In this document: positions 42,387 to 53,616 of the stretch, piece by piece
How the letters are laid out: each line of letters starts with the position of its first letter
How positions within the stretch are numbered: the stretch's first letter is position 1
NCBI GenBank assembly: GCA_964017185.1
Contig: OZ024873.1
Coordinates: 49,276,760-49,340,759, forward strand
DNA: 64,000 nt
Source of the DNA: Rugalucina vietnamica
Lineage: Eukaryota; Mollusca; Bivalvia; Lucinida; Lucinidae
Reading direction: 5' to 3'
Position numbers and translations under genes: made by a program
Notes under the pieces: generated by a model
What the model was told of the DNA's origin: nothing
What the model saw: the letters and a program-made list of their open reading frames with translations, nothing else
Database searches by the model: none

Positions 42387-43260
42387 TGAAGAGGTACAAC
42401 TAACTAGCAATACAAGAGGAAGCTTATCAACACTTTCTCTACATAAAGCCGGATCCTTAAATATCGAGATCAAAAAGGATACTAGGGATTCTGACATCAC
42501 GGCACTGGCTGTCAATTACGACGGGAAAGTCCTTATAGCTGATTATCATAACAAGAATATAAAGTCTGTGTCACCAGATGGCACAGTTGAGCTGGGTCTG
42601 TTTCTACCCGAGCATCCCAGGGCCATCACTTTTTGGAACCCAATTACTGCAATAGTGGCAGGAGCATTCGACAAGAAACTCTACAGAATCGACACCACTG
42701 ATCTTAAATCAATGTCGTTGATGCGCCAATATCAGCTGGACTATGGTGTCTACGATATGACGCACTTTAACGGCGAACTTGCCATTACATGTGACAGTGA
42801 CCCAGTATGCATTAGAATGATAACTCTGGATGATATGGAAGTGGTAAAAATAAAGAATTTGTGGACAGTTGACAATGTATCAGGAGAGAACTTGCTTTCC
42901 AGTCCTTATGGAATTACAACTACTACACACAATAATACTGCCATCATTGTCGTTACTGACTGCAGTACGAACACTCTTAACTTGCTGGAGGCAGAGACTG
43001 GCAAGGTCATCAGGATTTTAGACGTACCTGGGAAGTTTCCACAGGGCATCACGACAGATAAAGATGGCAATGTCTACGTATGTTATACCGCTACTCGCGA
43101 GATTTGTGTTTGGTCCAGTGGCTTCGAGGAGAGTAAGATTTTGTTGTCTGGTGATATGTTGGGTGAAGAGCCTCAGAACATTGTATATAATGGTGTAAAC
43201 AACAGTCTCTATGTTTCATATAAATCGTGTAATTCAATCGACTGTTTTCAATTGAAGTAA
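42387..43260 (+). CDS. Propeller gene exon 2: six-blade NHL-like domain
   Basis: This exon completes Ser148 (phase 2) and encodes residues 149-438, ending with TAA at 43258-43260. Blade-like repeats start at about 185 (DITALAVNYDGKVLIADYHN), 224 (HPRAITFWNPITAIVAG), 267 (YGVYDMTHFNGELAITCD), 319 (SSPYGITTTTHNNTAIIVV), 364 (KFPQGITTDKDGNVYVCYTA) and 409 (EPQNIVYNGVNNSLYVSYKS). The pattern P-x-GI-x(4-5)-G-x-(I/V)-(Y/L)-V is that of NHL/TRIM2-3-71-type propellers, which bind RNA or protein. The last strand (SIDCFQLK) closes the domain. No RING, B-box or long coiled coil precedes it, so it is not a standard TRIM ligase. The start at 42387 is set by the acceptor TTTCAG and the phase match; an ORF continuing upstream is intronic. 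Confidence 0.85.
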
Positions 43261-43370
43261 AAATACATTTATCATATGACGTCGCTGTTTTCCAGTGGAT
43301 AACGTCATGTCATAAAAATCGTATGACCACACGTGTAATAACACTTTTGCGGGAATACTAAGAGATTATC

Positions 43371-43547
43371 ATATGGCAATTTTCATATCATACCCCGTAT
43401 CAACCTGAGACTTCCGTATCAGCCCGAGACTCCCATATCAGCCTGAGGGCCGAAGGCCCGAGGGCTGATATGGGAGTCGAGGGCTGATACGGAAGTCGAG
43501 GGTTGATACGGGGTATGATATGAAAATTGCCATATCATGATCTCTTT
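43371..43547. repeat. Long near-perfect hairpin
   Basis: ATCATATGGCAATTTTCATA ... through 'cccgtatcaacctgagacttccgtatcagcccgagactcccatatcagcc' is mirrored almost base for base on the other side of GGGCCGAAGGCCC. The arms are about 85 bp. Confidence 0.9.
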
Positions 43548-43817
43548 ATCATATATTTTTATTGAAAAAAAAAAAGTGTTTGATACAGTTCAATGCACAA
43601 AATGTTTCCCAACATAATTTCAAGTGGAAAAAAGAAAGAATGAAAAAAAAAATTCTGGTCACAAATTTTATTCAATAACATTTAACCATTAATACAGAAA
43701 ATTCAAATACAAAAATTTGATTTATAAATTGAGAACAATTTACAACGTACTATTGAATAGAACAGAGCGCTCCGAATGTGGGGGTCACGTGAGATGTGAT
43801 ATGAGGTTTGGGGTGTG

Positions 43818-43984
43818 ATATGGGGGTGTGATATGAGTCCATATCTCCCTAGGGAGATATGGATTTTGACAAATTTTGAAGTGATACAGCTTTCGAGATT
43901 TGGGGTGTGATATGGGGGTGTGATATGAGTCCATATCTCCCTAGGGAGATATGGATTTTGACAAATTTTGAATTGATACAGCTT
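43818..43984. repeat. Tandem duplication of ~83 bp
   Basis: 'ggggtgtgatatgggggtgtgatatgagtccatatctccctagggagatatgg' through 'gatacagctttcgagat' occurs twice in direct succession with one or two differences. CATATCTCCCTAGGGAGATATGG is itself palindromic. Confidence 0.9.
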
Positions 43985-44415
43985 TCGAGATATGGTGTCC
44001 CGATACGTGCATAGGACTTGCGCCTGTATCGCATATGTAAAAATAACGTATTTTACAGTAAATATATGATAAGTATCGTTATTGACGACGTCCGTAACAA
44101 CAATGTAAGTTTTGGTTGAAAATATGTCGACTTTGAAGGCGATAAAATCCTATTTTAAAAGTCATATGATAAAACGAATCTTACACTCGTGGTCATTTCA
44201 TATGAAATTTGTTAAACTCGCCGAAGGCTCGTTTAATAAATTTCATATGAAATGACCACTCATGTAAGATCCTCTATATAAGAGCCCCCTCATATAACGT
44301 TGTGTGACCTTTACCAGAACTGATATATACGTACACTAAGGCTTTTGCCATCCGATTTCCATTGCGGTGCAGCGGTAAATCATAGACCGAACCACGAAGA
44401 CTAGAAATACAGAAA

Positions 44416-44674
44416 CATTACGAAAACTTTCCCATGTAATATACAGAGATTTTTTTAAGTAGAAGATTTTTGTTATTTTTCTTATTTTTGCTCAAAACAT
44501 AGATTGTGGGTACTCGTTAGAACCGCCTCGCCGAGGCGGTTCTAACGAGTACACACAATCTATGTTTTGGAGCAAAAATAAGAAAAAAATAGGTATACCC
44601 CTGCATACCCCAGTTTTACTTTACAAAAGTGGGGTATAAGGGGGTATACATTATACGGACATGTTTTCCTGATG
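44416..44674. repeat. B hairpin element, full copy
   Basis: CATTACGAAAACTTTCCCATG to GGACATGTTTTCCTGATG, with an intact hairpin around GCCTCGCCGAGGC. Confidence 0.92.
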
Positions 44675-44984
44675 AATGTAGCTTTCACAATAATTCAATG
44701 ACTGTGCACATGTGCATTCTGGTATGTATGTCTGTCGTTCTATCCTAATGGCAATGACCTAGAAATACAGTTGGAAATAAATGTATGAAAACTCGGTCAA
44801 GTATTGAAAATACTGGTCAAGTCCAGTATAAGACTAAAATAATCCCTTGAGTATGCTTACTTCATGTCCTGATAAGTAAATCGGTTTCAAGCCAATGCTG
44901 TAAGATTAAAATGAGTAAATTGGTTTCACGTCTAGTATGAATAAAATATTCCCTTCGGGGTGTAATTCGTTTTATCTAAAAAAA
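44675..44984. other. Flank with a short tandem phrase
   Basis: 'gtccagtataagactaaaataatccctt' (44821) and 'gtctagtatgaataaaatattccctt' (44931) are related direct repeats. The complement of the first is at about 45938 and 48400, so it may mark ends of an older element. Confidence 0.45.
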
Positions 44985-46256
44985 CAAACATAGTATTGGC
45001 AGGTCACATGTCAACAGGGTTGGCAGGGTCGACAGGTTGACAGGGTTGACAGTGTCGACAGGTCGACAGGGTTGACAGGTCGACAGGGTTGACAGGTCGA
45101 CAGGGTTGACAGATTGAGATTCCACACTATTGGGTAACATGTTTTCCCGCGACGTCATGAACGTTTGAAGTCATCTTAAGTAACGTATTGTTGCGGCAAC
45201 ATGTAATAATATTTATGGCTGTCGACCTGTCAACCTGTCGAACTGTCAACCTGTCGACCTGTCAACCATGTCGACCCGCCAATCTTGCAATATGTCAACT
45301 ATGTAAACAATGTAGTAATGCAAAAATCAAAAACCAGGTAGACAGGGTTGACAGGTCGACAGGTTGACAGGGTTGACAGGTCGACAGATTGACTGATTGA
45401 CAGGTCGACAGGGTTGACAGATTGAGACACCACACTATTGGGTAGCATATTTTCCCGCGACGTCATGAACCTTTGACTTCATCTTGAGTAACGTTTTGTT
45501 GCGGCGACATGTAACATAATATTTATAGCTGTCGACCTGTCAACCTGTCGACCTGTCAACCTTGTCGACCTGTCAATCTTGCAATATGTTAACTATATAA
45601 CGTATGTAGTAATGCAAAAAACAAAAAATGTCAGATCAAAGGTTGGCAGGGCGACAAGGCTATAGCTATATAAATATTGCTAAGCGGTTATAGGATATTC
45701 GAGATTCCACATTATGAGGTGACATGTTTTTTGCGACGTCATGAACGTTTGACGTCATCTTACATTATGTATTGTGACGGCAACATGCCAACCCTGTCGA
45801 ACTTGATAAATCTGCGAACTGATAACTATGTTTACCTGTGTTACCTAGTATTAGCAATGCAAAATACATTATATAAATAATAAAAAGATACAAAACTGAT
45901 TTACGCATGAACGTGAAGAAAACATCCTCAATGGACCATTTTAGTCTTATACTGGACATGTCAACCTGTCAGCTCTGTCAACCCTATCGACCTGTCAACC
46001 TGTCAACCTGTCGACCCTGTCAACCCTGTCGACCTGTCAACCATGTCGACCTGTCGAACTGTCAACCCTGTCGACCTGTCAACCCTGTCGGCCTGTCAAC
46101 CTGTCGACCTGTCAACCCTATCGACCTGTCAACCTGTCGACCTTTCAACCTATCGACATGTCAACACTGTCGACCATGTCAACCCTGTCGACCTGTCAAC
46201 CCTGTCGACCCTGTCAACCTGTCAACCCTGTCGACCCTGTCAACCTGTCATGTCAG
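44985..46256. repeat. GTCGACCTGTCAACC arrays in three related modules
   Basis: Arrays of GACAGGTCGACAGGGTT (plus strand) alternate with arrays of its complement. Two modules (44990-45330, 45335-45640) share a ~105-bp core 'ttgagattccacactattgggta...cgcgacgtcatgaac' flanked by opposed arrays. A third (45640-46256) has a diverged core and the longest array (45958-46256). The opposed arrays make hairpins. No protein: ORFs reading STCQPCRPV are artefacts. Confidence 0.9.
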
Positions 46257-46303
46257 AATTTTTAAAATAGTTCGCAGTGGTAATTGTATGATTGTGCTTA
46301 TAA

Positions 46304-48222
46304 CACGGTAGGTAACCAAAACGGATCCTTTCAGAGGAAATGTGCGTTGCCCGTTCCTTTCGGATGAAGGGACGGTTCCTTTCGGAGGAAAACGTCAGTA
46401 TCGTCGTGGTTGTGTTTGGAGAAACGATTTTTTGAGGTTTTATCGTGAACAGTAAGTACAAAACGTATGCGCACGTAATGACGCGGTAATCAAGGTACAA
46501 TCTCAGCGCTTAATTTATGTGCACAAACATTTCGTTATTGTTTACGAGATAAAAATGTTGGCCGAGAACTGCATTTTGTGACGACAGGCAGGTGAAAACC
46601 CTTGAATATTTGGGGAAATGTCATTGATCAAAACGTTTTAGCACTTCTTGTCACTAGATATTGTATTTGCCAATCTGAAATTAAATAAATAAAGTGGTAA
46701 TATACTTGTACTTGATAAATAAACATGAAAAACAACCTCTGTTGGCGGTAACGGTTCCTCAGAGAGACGGGCACAGGATCCTTTCGGAGCTGAGGCTATG
46801 GATCCTTCAGGAGGAAATGTGCTTGTAACAGGCATTACCTTCACATGATGATACCACTTCCGAGTTATTCTTTCAATCAGCGAAAATGATTACGGGTAAC
46901 AAAATGTTTGGTACTATACGTATGCACTGTAAATAACTTAGACGTGTAAAATTAAGAGTGTTTCTGCTAGTTTGTCAAAAATAAGGTCGGAAAAGAGAAC
47001 ACTTTGTGATATTTTCATTACTCCATTTTTTTTAAACGTAGACATTCCGCATTGTAACAAACGAGTTTTTATTTATAAACCTTAAGGACAGGAAGTAGGC
47101 CTAAGTAAAGAAGGTCCAGGAAATACAGATGTCTATAAATAGATCAGGGGAAACAATAGTAGAATTAGCGACAAAGCCGAAAATCGTTTGATTTTACTAG
47201 TTTTATAGGCCATTTTATGTTTTTACTGGAAGCTTTATGCTGCTGCTAAAATAAAAAAAAAAAAACACACGATTAACACGAAAATAATGCAGCTACAGGT
47301 AAATTAAAAAATACACAATCAGTTCGACATTTGTTTAAATGTAACTAATGCTGTCACGGAAATAGGAGCGAGGTCACGAAGTGCAGGTTTGCTAGACAAT
47401 GCAAATAGAAAATATGGCAATAAGAAACGCACAGTCCCTTACATGTTTATTTTTTTCGGTACACAAGGAAGTAATTCTACCATTTCATGTTTTTGTTCAA
47501 GCCTTTCGTCTTAGGGATGTCTGTAGGTGTCTACAGTCCAATGAGACAAATGATTTGTTTTCTGGTTGATTGGCGCATTTAGGACTTTGCGGCGACTTAA
47601 ATGGAATGACAGTATCAGTGGCTATAAAAGATCTTATAGAAAAGAAGAGCTAGTGAATATGCCATTAAGATATGCTTTAGTGGTAAAATATCTCCTAAAG
47701 GATCCGGTGCCAAATACTCTGATCACAGCCGGTGCCCAAAAATCACAACTTCAGGCGTGCTCCGAAAGGATCCGTTTCTACATAACTTTCTGGTGATGGC
47801 TAATATTTTACTTTTTGTGAGCAAATTAGTGTATTTTGATTGAGTTTTACTGTGTGCTAGTACAAGGAATATATTTTATATTGTATTTCGAAGACATTTT
47901 GTTGCAAATATCTTCATTTGCGATTAAACAAGCCATTTTCAGTGCAGTCTGTACTGTCGCATTCTTAAAGAATGGTACTTATTTCATTTAAAACGGCGAA
48001 AACAAAGAAGCACATTGCGAATTTTCGCTTTAGCTACCAAATTCAATCTGTTGTGCATTACGTGGACTATTTATCTGAGGATATTACCCAACGCTTGTTT
48101 ATGTTTCTAGGGTCTAAAAATCTTCGTCTTCCAATTTCCTCTGAAAGGAACCGTCCCTTCCTCCGAAAGGAACCGGGGACGCATATTTCCTCTGAAAGGA
48201 TCCGTTTTGGTTACCTACCGTG
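46304..48222. mobile_element. 1.9-kb TIR element, CACGGTA ends, TATAA duplication
   Basis: CACGGTAGGTAACCAAAACG at the left is exactly mirrored at the right, and the inverted repeat continues for about 90 bp with GGATCCTTTC(A/G)GAGGAAAT blocks. TATAA flanks both ends (46299-46303, 48223-48227). Extra copies of the GGATCCTTTCGGAG motif lie at about 46781, 46800, 47698 and 47760. No transposase was recognised in its short ORFs. A 5-bp duplication with a CACxGT tip recalls the Transib/RAG group, although their targets are usually GC-rich. Confidence 0.8.
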
Positions 48223-48227
48223 TATAA

Positions 48228-48780
48228 TATTTGAACTGTTGCTTACAGTATGTATGCCATATTCATACAGTGTACATAACAATGTATGCCATATTTATAT
48301 TTATACATAACAATGTACGGCGCATTAATACATTGTTAGTAAATCAATTATGCGCATTAATACATTAGTACACCGAACTGTTCTAGTCTTATACCGAACT
48401 ATTTTAGTCTTATAATGGACTTGAGCCCTTTTTGTCAACAAACAAAACTCGATTTTTATCAGTCATTTGATTAAAAACTTAAGTTATTTTTGTCCAAGCC
48501 AATTCTCTTGATAGCAATGTTTGTATTTCGAATACATTATTCCATTTATCGCGTATACATTAAATGTCACTCGAACCTTAGGCGACTAGCCAAAGTAATC
48601 GAAAGCTCATTTACCTCTCTAGACCAGTATTATTATGACCAAGTCAAGACACTTGTATGTCAAGAACCTCTTGCTGATTATATATGGGTCAGGGAACGCA
48701 TTCTAAATTGAATTTCAGTATCCAATTAATAATTCAAGATTTAAATAAAAGCGTTGCTGTGATAGCTCGCAGACCAGGCT
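48228..48780. other. Nothing recognised
   Basis: Short local repeats of 'acaatgta(t/c)g(c/g)c' and 'tagtcttata' at 48280-48420. The ORF at 48490-48711 has no known domain. Confidence 0.35.
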
Positions 48781-49016
48781 CCAAGGTTATAAAACTTTTT
48801 TTCAAGCTCAGCTCAGCTGAGCATGAAATTTCAGCTGCGCATAAATGTTGAAATAGTCGAACTTAGTGGAAAATTCCGGTTCAAAACTCGAAAACTAGTA
48901 ATTTATCCCGCTCATGAATGTTAAAATGCCAACAATTGTTGGCATTTTAACATTTATGAGCAGGATAAATTTTTGTCTCAGCTGAGTTAAGCATGAAAAA
49001 AGTTTTATAACCTCGG
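48781..49016. repeat. MITE with AGGTTATAAAACTTTTTT ends
   Basis: AAGGTTATAAAACTTTTTTT and AAAAAAGTTTTATAACCTCG are inverted. Next inside are CAGCTCAGCTGAG / CTCAGCTGAG, and a second palindrome 'gaatgttaaaatgccaacaattgttggcattttaacattt' sits near the right end. Confidence 0.85.
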
Positions 49017-49300
49017 GGCCAGGGAGTTGACTGGCCTTTGCCTAGAGAACTGTGTTTCCAATCAAAGCGGCAATATTCACGAATTTTAAATGCGCCTCTG
49101 TTTGAAGATTTTAAGATCCCAGCTGCGAAACAAGAAGAAAAGGGAGAAGAAAGAAGAAAACATCTGACGACAAAGTAGAAAAAAGAAAATGTAGAAGAAC
49201 ATTTAAAAAAAATAAAAGAGAAAATAAAAGAATTATAAGAGGTCTTCTGAAAGCATCCGTCCAGTAGCTTTGTTGTCTCCATTACGAAAATATGTTCATG
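49017..49300. other. Purine-rich stretch, no gene
   Basis: A-rich 'agaagaaaagggagaagaaagaag' at 49130-49230. It reads as Lys/Glu in short ORFs, but I see no gene. A B-like tip CATTACGAAAATATG lies at about 49280. Confidence 0.35.
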
Positions 49301-49594
49301 CATCAGGAAAACACGTCCGTGTAATGTATACCCCCTGAACCCCACTTTTATATAGTAAAACTGGGCAATGCAGGGGTACTCGTATACCTATTTTTCTTAT
49401 TTTTGCTCTAAAACATAGATTGTTGGTACTCGTTAGAACCGCCTCAGCGAGGCGGTTCTAATTCTATTGTGTACCCACAATCTATGTTTTGAGCAAAAAT
49501 AAGAAAAAAAAACATCAAAAATTTTCTATTGAAAATTTTCAGTTTTTACAACTTAAGAAACATCTATATATTACATGGGCGTGTTTTCGTAATG
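49301..49594. repeat. B hairpin element, full copy
   Basis: CATCAGGAAAACACGTCCGTG to ACATGGGCGTGTTTTCGTAATG. The hairpin turn is GCCTCAGCGAGGC. Confidence 0.9.
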
Positions 49595-49812
49595 GTGAGT
49601 AGACTCATGTGATGTACAGATATTTTCAAAGTTGTAATAGTTGAAAATTTTCAGTAGCAGAAAAAAATTGACATGTTTCTTATTTGTTCAAACCGTAGAT
49701 TGTGGGTACATGTTAGAACCGCACCAACTGAACAGCATACTCCAGTTTTACTTTAGAAAAGTCGGGTACATGTATAAGGGTTATATATTTCAAGGACATG
49801 TTTTCCTGATGT
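49595..49812. repeat. B element, decayed copy in tandem
   Basis: 'catgtgatgtacagatattt', 'cgtagattgtgggtacatgttagaaccgc' and 'caaggacatgttttcctgatg' keep the B order, but the right half of the hairpin is missing. Confidence 0.7.
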
Positions 49813-50520
49813 CTATATCGTATAGGGTATACGAAAGACTTCCCGTCTTGCTTCTCTTGGACGAAACAGTCTTGGATCAAAGTAACAATTAAAACTATTT
49901 CGTACTGTAGTTCCATAGATGCTCTATTGCATCTTGCAATGCTTTATTGTATACTGCAACGCATTATCAAAACAAAAATTAGGGGATGTGGCAATTCGCC
50001 TTAAATATGTTTTATTCCAAACTGCTGATGTTACATTTACTGTCAGATCTTCAGTTCTCAATTATTTTTGCCAGAATTAAAAACAAATGGTGTATTTGTA
50101 GGAAAATATATGACAAGCCCGATGATTTGAGTCGTGTATGCGTGTATAGGTATCCGTTCAGGTTGCGTATCTTGTCTGGCTCTATTTTTCTACAACGTTT
50201 TTAACAGACACGGCATACGGACTGGTGTGAATGGTCGCGTTGATCGAGTGCCACATAAGGGCGCCACTTTGTTCGGGTAGTTGGTGTTTTTGTCCATTGT
50301 TCTTCAGGTTTAAAGATTCAAGTGTCAATGCTCTGTTGATTTATTTAATTTTAGCATTAAACAATAAACTCTCTGATAATTATTAAATTAAAAGTTTCTT
50401 GACTTTTGTTTGGGCACTTTAATTGTCTGCAATGAAATTAGTGATAACGAAAGGGTCAATGCCTTCAAGAGGAAAACAAATTCGATTATAGTGGTAGAGC
50501 TTAAAATCCATAACATACTA
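49813..50520. other. Nothing recognised
   Basis: No repeat shared within the window. The ORF at 49986-50204 lacks any domain. Confidence 0.35.
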
Positions 50521-50521
50521 C

Positions 50522-50798
50522 CATCATGAAAACATGTCCGTGCAATGAAAACCTCCTTAAACCCCACTTTTGTATAATAAGACTGGGGTTTGCAGGGGTA
50601 TACCTATTTTTCGTATTTTTGATCCAAAACATACATTGTGGGTACTCGTTAGAACCGCCTCGGTGAGGCGGTTCTAACGTGTACCCACAATCTATGTTTT
50701 GAGCAAAAATATTAAAAATACAGAAATTTTTCTGGTGAAATTTTCAATTTTCACAGCTAAAAAAATCCCTGTATATCGTATGGCAAGTTTTCGTAATG
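50522..50798. repeat. B hairpin element, full copy
   Basis: CATCATGAAAACATGTCCGTG to TATGGCAAGTTTTCGTAATG, hairpin turn GCCTCGGTGAGGC. Confidence 0.9.
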
Positions 50799-51446
50799 AT
50801 TTCCCTTGGTGGTGCAGGAATATGGACCAAGTTATTATCAAATCGGTCACAACGTGATATAAATGACTACAAGGCGCGAGTAGCTGAACAAAACTAAAAC
50901 TTATCCACTGCGTCAACCATTGGCATGGGCAAGCATGATGTAGCAAATTAGACCGAACTTGAACAGCACTAAGAAAAGCCCAATGTTTCATTTGTTACAA
51001 ATGCAATTTTGTTAAGTGGCATAGAAAACTACGAATTATTTTCAGATGTGACATCCCCGCGTCTATAGTTGTTGATTCGATAGTAACCCAGCAGACATTT
51101 GACGTCGGTTGGACGTCAGATAGACGTCAGACTCCGACGTCATAATGGCGTTGGATTTAGGTTGATTTTGAAAGTTTGTTTGACGTCAAAAACAGACGTC
51201 ATTCTGACGTCAAAAACAGACGTCATTCTGACGTCAGAAAAACAACGTTGGTTTGATGTCTCAAATGTGACGTCATAATGACGTTGGGGTTAGGTTGATT
51301 TTGAAAGTTTGTTTGACGTCAAAAAGAGACGTAAATCTGACGTGCTAAAACCGATATCGTGAATGTAATTATAATTAACATTCTGAAATCCTGAAGTGGA
51401 TTCAGAAGTGCGGTGATGCACTAGTGTTGTTCCCTTTCGCTCCTTT

Positions 51447-51618
51447 TTTTTTTTTTTTTTTTCCTGGGCGAGACCAGTACTATAGGAGGTTTGTGGGTTT
51501 GTTGTTCCGGGAGCACCCGAAGGCTCAACCGGAAGGAGGTTTTAGGAGAAGCCCGGAATCGAACCTGCGACCCCTGGTTTACAAGGCGAGTGACTTAACC
51601 ACTGCACCACGGAGGCTT
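51447..51618 (-). mobile_element. tRNA-derived SINE in the left foldback arm
   Basis: On the minus strand: tRNA-like head CCTCCGTGGTGCAGTGGTTA (A box) and GCAGGTTCGATTCC (B box), a body with 'ttgagccttcgggtgctcccggaac', and a poly(A) tail. The 13-bp duplication CTTTCGCTCCTTT flanks it at 51434-51446 and 51619-51631. Confidence 0.92.
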
Positions 51619-52559
51619 CTTTCGCTCCTTTGATAGAGTTATTCGGGATATACAATATGTTTAAGATGTTAAATCACTCTGATGTTGCAATGGTATATCT
51701 TATTTATGTCAAATTTTATTGCTATATGGTGCTAAAACAAATAAGACATTAGTGTAAATAATAGACATTTCCAACTTAGTCTGAGATACGATATACAATA
51801 TACGAGAAACTTTAATAGATTTCTTGGGGGTATCTCAAGCCTGTCCAACTAAGTTGGTGAAAACCCAACATTTCTGCTACCTGTACACGATCAAATCTAA
51901 AGGTATATGAAGTTTTTCAATTTAAGAAATCGTACACATGTACATAGATCTTATTTTGGTCTTGTGCACATATCACATGCATGCTAAGGCCATGGTATGT
52001 TTTTTATTGTTTCCTGTCACGAATACGTGGCTTGCAAGAAACAGACGTCAGGCGAAGAAATTATGATTGGCTAAGCAATTCTACTTAGCTAAGCAATTCT
52101 GCTTCTTAGAGACCGACTGCCTAGTGGTGGTGGTCGTGGGGAGCCACAGCAGTTCTCGGTGTTCGGTCGGGAAATAGCCCGTGAAACTATCGTGCCCGGA
52201 ATCAAACCATTGAAATATGCCGATGCACTTGGAACAATTTGAAAGCCCCCTTACATTTTATTGATTTTATTCATAATTTAAATAATCTTAAAATTCTTAT
52301 TCTAGTAGCTTCACAAAATAGACCATTCATTGACCATTTATTAAAAGCAGTGAAGTCTTTACTTAACGTATGGGGTGTCCCGCTGAATATTATTTTTTTA
52401 AATCGCCAATTTCAGTATTTAGTGAGATGCTGCTTTTTTAATCATCTGCCTTTGTCCTTCAAACCTTTTCATTGCAAAATATAAACTAGTACTGAACATG
52501 TTTAAGCAAGCATTTGGATTTCCGGAGCATTACTTCCGTCTCTGTTGGAAATGGTTTAC

Positions 52560-52892
52560 ACAAACTTTGTAGAGCTCCACACCCGGATGTCTCATGCGAA
52601 GTTTCCAGATCATTGGCCTTTTGGTTCTTGAGAAGAAGATTTTATAAGTATTTGTTTCTTTCTATGGCCATGGCGACAATTATGGTCATGTGACATGGAC
52701 CATTAATATAACCTTTCGTTCCCCCTTTCTAAGAATGCTCCATATGAAGTTAAGCTTTGATTGGCCGAGCGATTTCAGAGGAGAAAATTTTTGTAATTGT
52801 GGAAGACGACTGAAGGACGACGGACGGACAGACGCCGAAGCATGGCCACCCTAGAAACTCAGCTTGTGAGCCTTTTGCTCAGGTTAGCTAAT
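52560..52892 (-). repeat. K repeat, 5' part, inside G copy 3
   Basis: 'ggccatggcgacaattatggtcatgtgac', 'gaaggacgacggacggacagacg' and the end GCTCAGGTTAGCTAA match the K copy at 23.9-24.27 kb in the same (minus) orientation. Confidence 0.75.
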
Positions 52893-53415
52893 AAGCGGGA
52901 TGATGGTTTTACCGTATGAATCTTTGACAGAATTAAGGATTTGCGGGAAGAGAAATGCATATGAGTTCGTATATGATTTATCATGTTGCAATTTTTAGAG
53001 CACCCATTTAATCTTTGGGTTAAATGTACAATTACACTTTCCCTTGATTTACAAATGTTTGTCAACAGTGCTTTTAATGCAGACTGATATGTTCTCGTCG
53101 ACAACAGGAATTCATATTTTATAGTGTTACAATTTTATTTTGAAAGAAATGTTTACAGAGTGCATAAAATTTTCACTGTCTTTGTTTATTTCTACGTGTG
53201 TCCTACACCCTTAACCCGTCAATTCTTTTTGTCAGAAAGTGTGGTTTTCACATTCATAAAACATACCAAAGTGGCATTCTGTGTCGATGAGGTGGGGGCA
53301 CGTCATGAGAACATCCTTCATATTTTTTTTTAAATCTCTGTTAACTTGTACTGCTACGGCGCGATATTAATTTTGGGATACACATTTCCACTGTTTCTAA
53401 CATGTGCTAGAATAA

Positions 53416-53616
53416 TTGAGCCGCGACGCGAGAAACCTGGTCTTTGGGATTTCCGACCAGAGCTGTTCAAGCACAGAAGATGACTAGAAACGGGAAATTT
53501 TGGATTAAGAAAGTAGAGGAATTGTACTATCCACGTAGCGAAAACAAAGGCACTGATCGGAGTAACTGCGAAGCTGATCTGCGCCTTTATTTTCCGGTTT
53601 TCTCACCACGGGATTA
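53416..53616. repeat. A-related MITE within G copy 3
   Basis: TTGAGCCGCGACGCGAGAAA to 'ttttccggttttctcaccacgggatta', at the same place as in the other two G copies, with some loss in the central palindrome. Confidence 0.7.

Larger units (their letters stand above)
43266..44300. repeat. Inverted-repeat element(s) just after the propeller gene
   Basis: Outer landmarks 'tttatcatatgacgtcg' (43268) and 'gtcatatgataaaacg' (44161), and 'cattt-catatgaaatttgttaaactcgccgaaggctcg' (44206) with its complement ending at about 44262, form nested palindromes. A compact hairpin (43371-43547) and a tandem duplication (43818-43984) lie inside. No ORF. Confidence 0.65.

Noticed and set aside
45907-46311. ORFs with repeating STCQPCRPV-type peptides
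   Set aside because: The peptide repeat is the translation of the GTCGACCTGTCAACC array; several frames and both strands are open for the same reason.
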